In this document: positions 14,914-20,345 of the stretch, piece by piece
How the letters are laid out: each line of letters opens with the position of its first letter
Numbering within the stretch: the stretch's first letter is position 1
NCBI GenBank assembly: GCA_035263025.1
Contig: DATFRR010000093.1
Location: 1-20,345 of the forward strand
DNA from: DASQPR01 sp035263025
GTDB lineage: Bacteria; Actinomycetota; Actinomycetes; Mycobacteriales; Micromonosporaceae
DNA length: 20,345 bases
Direction of reading: 5' to 3'
Position numbers and translations under genes: made by a program
The notes under the pieces: generated by a model
What the model was told of the DNA's origin: nothing
The model's input: only the letters and a program-made list of their open reading frames with translations
Database searches by the model: none

Positions 14914-16920
14914 CTACGTCGTGGATTCGTCGGCGCCTTCGATCTCAGGTCGGTGCGGCGACTCGGTGATCTGGCCGGCAGCGCCGTCCGGGCTGGCATG
15001 GCCGGCAGCGCCGTCCGGGCTGGCGTAACCGGCAGCATCTCCGGCCGTCGACGACTCTATGGCGTGCGCCGAGTCGGCGTGGAAGTCTTCCGGCTCCATC
15101 ACGAGGATCGCGCCGGACGGCACCGCTGATCCGTTGGGATTCAAGGCGGTGCAGGTCACCCGCACGACCACGTTTCGGCCGCGACGATTGACCGCGGGCA
15201 CTCGCATTTCGTGGATGCCGCCACCATCGACGAAGACCTCGCGCAGCACCGGGCGCAGGCGGTCCACCGGCAGGCCGATGTCGAGGTTGAGGAAGTGTTG
15301 TCCGATCGCCTCGTCCCGGCGCAGTCCCCACAGATTTTCCGCCGGTCCGGTCCACACGAGCACCTGAAGCTCGCGATTGACCACCGCGACACCGGCCCGC
15401 AGGCTCGTCAGGACGGTTTGCAGGAACGCGTTGGAGTCGTCCAGTTGAGTTGTGCTTTCCCGCAACTGATCATTGATGCTCTGCAACTCGTCGTTTGTCG
15501 ACTGCAGTTCCTCGTTCATGGTTTCGAGTTCTTCGTTCGTCGACTGCAGCTCCTCGTTGGTCGTCTCGAGCTCCTCGACGGTCGACTGCAGCTCCTCGTT
15601 GGTCGTCTCAAGTTCCTCGTTAGTCGACTGCAGTTCTTCGTACGCGGACTCCAGCTCGCGGTTGGTCATCTCAAGCTCTTGTTGGAGACGTCGGCTCGTC
15701 GTGACGTCGTGGAAGATCAGTGACACGCCGAGCAGGCTACCGTCGGTGTGAACGAGTGGACTCACCTGAACGTTGAGGAACATCGGCTCACTGCCGTGTA
15801 GGAATTCGACGTCTGACACTACGACGGTGCGCCGGTCGAGCTGTGCCTGCTCGATGTGCCGCCGCAGTTCCACCGGACGGTACGAGACGTCCAGATCCCG
15901 GAATGGACGCCCGACATCGCGCGACGACACCCCGAACAGTGACTCGGCCTGGCGGTTGGCGAGCGCGACCAGCCCGTCGGACGTCACCACGATCGTGGCG
16001 ACTGGACTTGCCACGAAGGCCTCACTGCGGAGGTTGTCGAGCGCCCGCGGTTCGCTCCGCACCGGCACGGCCGGGATCTCGGCGGCCGACACGCCGTTGG
16101 ACGATGCCTGTCGCGGTACGCAGCGGAACACGCGCCGCTTGAGATCGACCGGTACAAACATGCCGGTGTGACTGAGCAGCATCTCGGCACGGCCGAGGAA
16201 CAGAACCCCGCTCGGCGATAGGGCGAAGTGGAATCGTGACAGGATGCGCTGCTGGGTCTCGGCGTTGAAGTACATCAACGTATTGCGACAGAGCAGCAGG
16301 TCGATCCGCGAGATCGGTGCATCTTGCACTAAGTCGTTGCGGCCGAAGATGACCGAGCGCCGCAGATCTTTGCGGAAGACGTACCCGGCGCCAGTGGACT
16401 CGAAATATCGCTCGACCAGATCGGCCGGAATGACTCGCGTGGCCCGCTCGGCGTATGTCGCGTGCCGTGCATGGGTAAGCGCATCCTCGTCCACGTCCGT
16501 GGCGTAGATCTTGACGCGCTGACGGAACTCGTCGATGCCCAGCATCTCGGCGAGCATGATGGCGAGGGAGTAGGCCTCCTCGCCCGAGGCGCAGCCGGCG
16601 CTCCATACCCGGATCGGCCAGTCCGGCGGCTTCACGCCGATCATTGGGCCCATGACTTCGTCCCGCAGGTAGGACCACGCCTCGGCGTCGCGGAAGAAAC
16701 CGGTCACGTTGATCAGAATCGTGTTGAACAGCCCAGTGAACTCGTCCGGATGGACCTGCAGGTAGTCCAGGTAGTCCTGGTACGTGCCCACGCCCACCAT
16801 CGACATTCGCCGGCCCACCCGACGCATCAGGCTGGAGCGCTTGTAACCGGTGAAGTCGAATCCGCGCGCTTCCTTGAGATATTGAAGCAGTGCCTCGAAT
16901 TGTTGATCTGTCGCGTTCAT
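14914..16920 (-). CDS. CheR methyltransferase with PAS, repetitive coiled coil and second PAS
   Basis: 668 residues. Positions 5-270 form a complete CheR-type SAM-dependent protein-glutamate methyltransferase: N-terminal helical part (FDFTGYKRSSLMRRVGRRM), NVTGFFRD, SAM motif VWSAGCASGEEAYSLA (105-120), IYATDVDEDAL and CRNTLMYF. Residues 295-408 are a PAS domain ending LLGVSLIFHDVTTSRRL; 408-497 a coiled coil of near-perfect 14-residue units (EELQSTNEELETTN); 498-612 a second PAS (LRAGVAVVNRELQVLVWTG). The tail has a nine-residue duplication (ASPDGAAGH). Classical CheR methylates chemoreceptors; none is encoded nearby, so the substrate may be another signalling protein. ATG 16920 follows GGAGGCGCGTC. 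It lies 114 bases after cheB on the same strand and ends 30 bases from the convergent STAS-HATPase gene. Confidence 0.93.
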   Translation of the reverse strand: MNATDQQFEALLQYLKEARGFDFTGYKRSSLMRRVGRRMSMVGVGTYQDYLDYLQVHPDEFTGLFNTILINVTGFFRDAEAWSYLRDEVMGPMIGVKPPDWPIRVWSAGCASGEEAYSLAIMLAEMLGIDEFRQRVKIYATDVDEDALTHARHATYAERATRVIPADLVERYFESTGAGYVFRKDLRRSVIFGRNDLVQDAPISRIDLLLCRNTLMYFNAETQQRILSRFHFALSPSGVLFLGRAEMLLSHTGMFVPVDLKRRVFRCVPRQASSNGVSAAEIPAVPVRSEPRALDNLRSEAFVASPVATIVVTSDGLVALANRQAESLFGVSSRDVGRPFRDLDVSYRPVELRRHIEQAQLDRRTVVVSDVEFLHGSEPMFLNVQVSPLVHTDGSLLGVSLIFHDVTTSRRLQQELEMTNRELESAYEELQSTNEELETTNEELQSTVEELETTNEELQSTNEELETMNEELQSTNDELQSINDQLRESTTQLDDSNAFLQTVLTSLRAGVAVVNRELQVLVWTGPAENLWGLRRDEAIGQHFLNLDIGLPVDRLRPVLREVFVDGGGIHEMRVPAVNRRGRNVVVRVTCTALNPNGSAVPSGAILVMEPEDFHADSAHAIESSTAGDAAGYASPDGAAGHASPDGAAGQITESPHRPEIEGADESTT
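14972..15024. repeat. Tandem 26-bp repeat inside the CheR gene
   Basis: The same 26 bases occur at 14972-14997 and 14999-15024 (period 27), encoding the duplicated nine-residue unit near the CheR C-terminus. The high identity suggests a recent in-frame duplication. Confidence 0.9.
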
Positions 16921-17034
16921 GACGCGCCTCCGGCGCAGTACTCACGTATTCGACGTACGTTACCGCGACGAGTGTCCGGCCGTGCCGACCGTGCCGGCAG
17001 TGGGGCGCGTGGCGCATCCCGCGTCCCAATGCGC

Positions 17035-18060
17035 CTACCTAGACCGCTGGCGCGCGGTCGGCGCGATCGAGCGCCCGTCCACCGCCACTCCGATGCTCTC
17101 GATCAGCGCACGGATCGTTGATGCCGTCTGGAGGGCGTCGTCGGCGGCCTTCCGATACCGCGTTTCATGTGCGCCGCCGCCGGCGGCAGAGCCAATCACG
17201 AGTCGCTCGGCGAGCGCCGCACGCTCCTCGAGCACGCGCAGTGCCGTCCAGAGCGCGCCCTCGAGTCCGGCCGCCTGCTCTTCGAGAAGGCTCTCCGGCG
17301 CCCACGCGTGACCCACCCGGCAGCGATACCGCGGGATCTTGGCGGACGGCAGTTCGTAGAGTGCACCGCCACACGCCGGACAACCGAAGCCAGCTGGTTC
17401 GTTGAAGAACTCGTCCGTGGTCAGCGGCGCCATGTCCGACATCGCCACCTCGGCCGCGAGTGTCGGGTCATCGTCGGCCGGGCCCTCGGGCACCTCGCTT
17501 CGAGCAAGCTCGGACAGCAACGGACCGATCTTCGCCGCCGGCAATACGTGCTCGGTGCGAACGAGATCCAGTGCCGAGCGAGGCATCGACGGGTGCAGCG
17601 CATCATCCGGATCTTGGACGATCGCTACGCCGCCGCGTTGGGCGATAGCGAGAAGCCCGCCCGCGCCATCATCGCGCGTTCCGGACAACACGACGCCGAC
17701 CGTGCGGGGGCCGAACGTATAAGCGGCCGACCTGAACAACGGGTCGATCGCGGGGCGGTGGCCGTTTTCGCTGGCGCCACGAGACAGCCGTACCCGATGA
17801 TCAATGATGAGCAAGTGGCGATCGGCCGGCGCGACATAGATGCGGCCCTGGCGCAAGGGCTCGCCGTCGACGGCGGCGCGAACCGGCACCGGCGCAGCCC
17901 GGGCAAGGATTGCCGGTAAGGCACTCGGCGAACCCGGCGGCACGTGCAACACGACGCACAGTGCCGCAGGGATGCTCGGACTGAGACCGCTCACCACGGC
18001 ACGCAGCGCCTCGACACCACCTGCCGAGGCGCCGATGACGATGATGTCGCGATGCGCCAC
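17035..18060 (-). CDS. CheB-like protein methylesterase without receiver domain
   Basis: 341 residues from GTG 18060, which follows GGGGGG at suitable distance; the frame continues to a TTG at 18129 but that would overlap the likely promoter. The CheB catalytic domain fills residues 5-190: nucleophile Ser12 in IGASAGGVEAL, His39 in VLHVPPGSPSALP, and Asp131 in SGTRDDGAGG. Receptor-modification esterases hydrolyse glutamate methyl esters. There is no N-terminal receiver domain, so activity is not set by CheA phosphorylation. The C-terminal extension has CPAC (227-230) and RCRVGHAW (C247, H251), a zinc-ribbon-like set, followed by a helix pair (LLEEQAAGLEGALWTALR); this extension is known in stand-alone CheB homologues. 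It pairs with the downstream cheR-PAS gene, which in many bacteria is fused to it. Confidence 0.92.
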   Translation of the reverse strand: MAHRDIIVIGASAGGVEALRAVVSGLSPSIPAALCVVLHVPPGSPSALPAILARAAPVPVRAAVDGEPLRQGRIYVAPADRHLLIIDHRVRLSRGASENGHRPAIDPLFRSAAYTFGPRTVGVVLSGTRDDGAGGLLAIAQRGGVAIVQDPDDALHPSMPRSALDLVRTEHVLPAAKIGPLLSELARSEVPEGPADDDPTLAAEVAMSDMAPLTTDEFFNEPAGFGCPACGGALYELPSAKIPRYRCRVGHAWAPESLLEEQAAGLEGALWTALRVLEERAALAERLVIGSAAGGGAHETRYRKAADDALQTASTIRALIESIGVAVDGRSIAPTARQRSR

Positions 18061-18106
18061 TATGCCGACCCCCCGACTTTCGTCTCGGAGAGGTTCCCTA
18101 CTGACG

Positions 18107-18131
18107 TTACCCGCGAGACGTGCGCTCAATC
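18107..18131 (-). promoter_or_regulatory. SigF/SigB-like promoter upstream of cheB
   Basis: On the minus strand GATT, 15 bases, GGGTAA matches GNNT-N14-16-GGGTA(C/T) except for the last base. It would give a leader of about 40 bases before GTG 18060. Confidence 0.35.
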
Positions 18132-18189
18132 AGCGCACCTCCCGCCGGCTGTGTGTCAACCTTTGGGGCCCCCCGATTCGTGCCGGTAT

Positions 18190-18213
18190 GTTTGCGCCGC
18201 TCACCTGGCGTAC
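18190..18213 (+). promoter_or_regulatory. Possible SigF/SigB-like promoter of the STAS operon
   Basis: GTTT, 14 bases, GCGTAC is one mismatch from the GNNT-N14-16-GGGTAC pattern and lies 44 bases before the STAS start. Confidence 0.3.
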
Positions 18214-18257
18214 ATTTTGCCGTGCGACCAATTGGTAACCCTCCGTACGGAGGCCGC

Positions 18258-18620
18258 ATGGAGTTCCGCGTCTATCCGGATGGCCCCGGTGCGCTTCGCG
18301 TGACCCTCGAGGGTGAGTTGGATCTCGCGACCGTCGATGTGTGCCGGGCGGGTCTGGTCGCGCTGCTATCTACCGCAGGCACCCGTTACGTGGTGATTGA
18401 CCTCGCCGACTTGACGTTCGTCGACTGCGCCGGGCTTAGTGCCTTGATCGTCGCAAGATCACGAGGTCGGGATGTCGGCGTCCAAGTCAGGGTGCGGCGG
18501 CCGCAACCCATCGTCGCCACCGTGCTGCGAGCGACCGGCACCTGGGAGTTGCTGATGGGCCCGGACTCCGAGCCGGCCGCCGCCCACTGGCCCGGCGGGA
18601 AACCGGAGCAACGGACATGA
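18258..18620 (+). CDS. Free-standing STAS protein (anti-sigma-factor antagonist type)
   Basis: A 120-residue single STAS domain of the SpoIIAA/RsbV group: ALRVTLEGELDLATVD (strand 2 and helix 1), VVIDLADLTFVDCAGLSALI (the phosphorylation-site strand) and VRRPQPIVATVLRATG (last strand and helix). Such proteins free a sigma factor by binding its anti-sigma kinase. The canonical DSSG/DSTG site reads DCAG here, so the phosphorylated Ser is Ala: the protein should resemble a permanently unphosphorylated antagonist, unless it works differently. ATG 18258 follows GGAGGCCGC. Its stop overlaps the next start as ATGA, so the two proteins are translationally coupled. Confidence 0.92.
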   Translation: MEFRVYPDGPGALRVTLEGELDLATVDVCRAGLVALLSTAGTRYVVIDLADLTFVDCAGLSALIVARSRGRDVGVQVRVRRPQPIVATVLRATGTWELLMGPDSEPAAAHWPGGKPEQRT

Positions 18621-19387
18621 ACGCGAACGGCGCTGCGATCGCGCTGCACAGCACGGTGGAACACGACTTCGAGACCGGTCTGGCATATGTCCGGCTGCGC
18701 GGCATTCTCGACCTCGCATCCGCGCCACGTGCCCGAACCGCCGTTCTCAAGTGCGCCGCCGAGCATCCGCAGGCGGTAATTGTCGACCTCGACCGAGTGA
18801 TCGTCGCGAGCCAGACGCCGCTACTCGTGTTCGCGACCGTGTCCCGACTCCTCATTGACCACGGCGTCGCAATGCTGATCGTGGCGAATCCCCATACGCC
18901 GATCGGTAAGTCGGTTAGGCGGGCGTTGTCCGGCAGGGTCGCGGTGCATTCGACGCGGCGGGACGCGGTCGAGGCTACCGCCAAGGGGCCGGCGCCACCC
19001 CATCGCGTGCACGTGCACCTGCCCATGTCTCCGACGTCGCCCGCGGTCGCCCGCGCGTTGGCCAAATATGCGTGCGAGTCCTGGGACGTCCGCGACATCG
19101 CGGACAGCGCGCAGATTGTCGCCTCGGAGCTCGTCAGCAACGCAGTCGTGCACGCGCGAACGGACCTCGACGTCACCTTCATTCTTCGAGCCAACTACCT
19201 CGTGATTCAGGTGCGCGACCGCGGCAAGCAAAGCCTGCCGCGACCAACACATGGCCAGTACACACCGGGTGCCGACCACGGACGCGGACTGGCGCTTGTC
19301 GCGCGTCTCACGTCGTCGTGGGGCCATAGCGTCGGGCCGCACGGAAAAACCGTATGGGCGACCATCCGGGCGCGGCCGCTAGCGTAG
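18617..19387 (+). CDS. Second STAS-HATPase fusion
   Basis: A 256-residue fusion. Residues 12-120 are a diverged STAS domain (AYVRLRGILDLASAP, AVIVDLDRVIVASQTPLLVF, VRRALSGRVAVHSTR); residues 135-252 are a GHKL anti-sigma kinase-like domain with N-box SELVSNAVVHA (E171, N175), VRDRGKQSLPR (D201) and glycine box HGRGLALVARLTSSWGHS. At the STAS phosphorylation position it has Thr67 (SQTPLL), the only one of the four STAS domains here with a hydroxyl residue there. It starts inside the stop codon of the free STAS gene (ATGA), with GGAG upstream, so the pair is made together and probably interacts. Together with the fusion at 14101 this gives two paralogous but quite different versions. Confidence 0.88.
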   Translation: MNANGAAIALHSTVEHDFETGLAYVRLRGILDLASAPRARTAVLKCAAEHPQAVIVDLDRVIVASQTPLLVFATVSRLLIDHGVAMLIVANPHTPIGKSVRRALSGRVAVHSTRRDAVEATAKGPAPPHRVHVHLPMSPTSPAVARALAKYACESWDVRDIADSAQIVASELVSNAVVHARTDLDVTFILRANYLVIQVRDRGKQSLPRPTHGQYTPGADHGRGLALVARLTSSWGHSVGPHGKTVWATIRARPLA

Positions 19388-19442
19388 GTCGGCCCGAGCT
19401 GTCGCCAGAGCCCGCGCATTTGAGCCATGACACGATGGCCGC

Positions 19443-20210
19443 GTGACGACTTCGCGCATCGCCCTCGTACGCCAACCCAGCACACGCCTCGCCGACGGCA
19501 TCGTCACGCACATCGAGCGGATCCCAGTCGACGTCGACCTCGCCCGGCGGCAACACGACGCGTACGTTGGCGCGCTCGCCGGCGCCGGATGGGACGTACG
19601 GCAGGTCACGCCGGCCGACGACTGTCCGGACTCGGTCTTCATCGAGGACACCGTGGTGGTGCTCGGTTCGCTCGCGATCGTCACCCGGCCCGGCGCGCCC
19701 GAGCGGCGAGCCGAGGTGGCCGGGACCGAGGCCACGCTCACTCAGCTCGGCCTGACGATCGAGCGCATCGTGTCGCCGGGCACGCTCGACGGCGGCGACG
19801 TGATTGTGTCCAATTCCACCGTGTACGTCGGGCGCAGCGGGCGCACCAACGCCGACGGCGTACGGCAACTTCGCGATATCGCTGGACGCTATGGGTACCG
19901 CGTGGTCGCCGTACCCGTGGATCGTGTTCTGCACTTGAAGTCGGCGATCACGGCACTGCCCGACGGCACGTTCGTCACGTGGTCGGATCTCGTCGACACG
20001 AGGCTGTTCCCGCACGTCCGCACGGTGCCCGAGGAGTCCGGCGCGCACGTGGTCGCGCTCGGCGACGCGGACGTGTTGATCGCCGCGTCCGCGCCACGAA
20101 GCGCTGCCATGATCGCAGATCTCGGGTTCGGCACGATCGTGGTCGACATCGGTGAGTACGAGAAACTCGAAGGCTGTGTCACGTGCCTGAACGTGCTGAT
20201 TTCTCAGTAG
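19443..20210 (+). CDS. ddaH: Dimethylargininase (NG,NG-dimethylarginine dimethylaminohydrolase)
   Basis: 255 residues of the guanidine-modifying (amidinotransferase-fold) family. DDAH converts methylated arginines to citrulline and methylamines in the cytosol. Active-site features are visible: DSVFIEDT (E68/D69 region), TLDGGDV, His164 in HLKSAI and the nucleophile Cys248 in LEGCVTCLNVL. Length equals that of known bacterial DDAHs. Arginine deiminase is longer and has different motifs, so DDAH or a close relative is preferred. GTG 19443 is the start; CACGAT six bases upstream and no Shine-Dalgarno suggest leaderless expression. It follows the signalling operon by 55 bases but has no obvious functional link to it. 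Confidence 0.9.
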   Translation: MTTSRIALVRQPSTRLADGIVTHIERIPVDVDLARRQHDAYVGALAGAGWDVRQVTPADDCPDSVFIEDTVVVLGSLAIVTRPGAPERRAEVAGTEATLTQLGLTIERIVSPGTLDGGDVIVSNSTVYVGRSGRTNADGVRQLRDIAGRYGYRVVAVPVDRVLHLKSAITALPDGTFVTWSDLVDTRLFPHVRTVPEESGAHVVALGDADVLIAASAPRSAAMIADLGFGTIVVDIGEYEKLEGCVTCLNVLISQ

Positions 20211-20249
20211 CCCTTGGTTGCGTGGCCGCCACCGAACCAACTGCTCCCG

Positions 20250-20345
20250 TCAACCGAGAATCGCGTACACCGTCGTGGCCCGCGCGGCGAACCCACCGTC
20301 ACTCGCACCCACGAGGTCGACGTCGGCGAACGCCAGCGTCCGGCC
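20250..20345 (-). CDS. 3' end of a probable PaaI-like thioesterase
   Basis: Thirty-one C-terminal residues are visible, including GRTLAFADVDLVG and GFAARATTVYAIL, then TGA. The pattern 'R.LAFA.V.. ... .A.. T.YA' matches the last strands of hotdog-fold acyl-CoA thioesterases of the PaaI type. The gene starts beyond the window and converges on the ddaH gene with 39 bases between. Family call is tentative because of the short stretch. Confidence 0.6.
   Translation of the reverse strand, partial: GRTLAFADVDLVGASDGGFAARATTVYAILG

Overview
The window is high-GC DNA with strong G/C preference at third codon positions, GTG starts, short GGAGG ribosome-binding sites and several apparently leaderless genes. 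SigF/SigB-type partner-switching proteins, a YtrA-like GntR regulator, an alanine-rich coiled-coil protein and a lipoprotein solute-binding protein all point to an actinomycete (Actinomycetota), probably free-living. Genus cannot be fixed from the sequence alone. No rRNA, tRNA, CRISPR, transposase or phage gene was seen.

Left part (1-7936). The minus strand carries a truncated AMP-forming acyl-CoA synthetase, an RNase II-family (RNB) exoribonuclease with a His-rich insertion, and a 568-residue Lys/Arg/Ala/Thr repeat protein that looks like a stand-alone histone-H1-like DNA-binding tail. A 474-bp divergent region separates these from a plus-strand alkaline-phosphatase-superfamily phosphodiesterase, whose end overlaps a convergent GntR regulator with an 11-bp inverted repeat in its promoter. 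About 1.5 kb of weakly coding sequence follows (one doubtful hypothetical gene).

Middle part (7937-11781). A family-5 (Dpp/Opp-type) solute-binding lipoprotein stands without permease or ATPase genes and ends in a strong hairpin. Next is a compact repeat patch (two exact 48-bp direct repeats around a 19-bp tandem repeat), then an Ala-rich coiled-coil protein and a hypothetical protein.

Right part (12018-19387) is the most unusual section: a signalling island built around partner switching. It holds a GAF-domain protein; a SigF/SigB-family sigma factor with a STAS domain fused to its N-terminus; two different STAS-HATPase fusions (anti-anti-sigma and anti-sigma modules in one chain); a free-standing STAS protein; a CheB-like methylesterase without receiver domain; and a CheR methyltransferase followed by PAS, a long repetitive coiled coil and a second PAS. 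No chemoreceptor, CheA or flagellar gene is present. Three of the four STAS domains have no Ser/Thr at the canonical phosphorylation position. Near-consensus SigF/SigB-type promoter sequences lie in front of the sigma gene, cheB and the free STAS gene, and one points antisense into the sigma gene. My inference is a self-contained general-stress circuit in which sigma, anti-sigma and anti-anti-sigma activities are joined in cis and GAF/PAS/CheB/CheR proteins supply the input.

The right edge (19443-20345) returns to metabolism: a dimethylargininase (DDAH) and the 3' end of a probable PaaI-like thioesterase.
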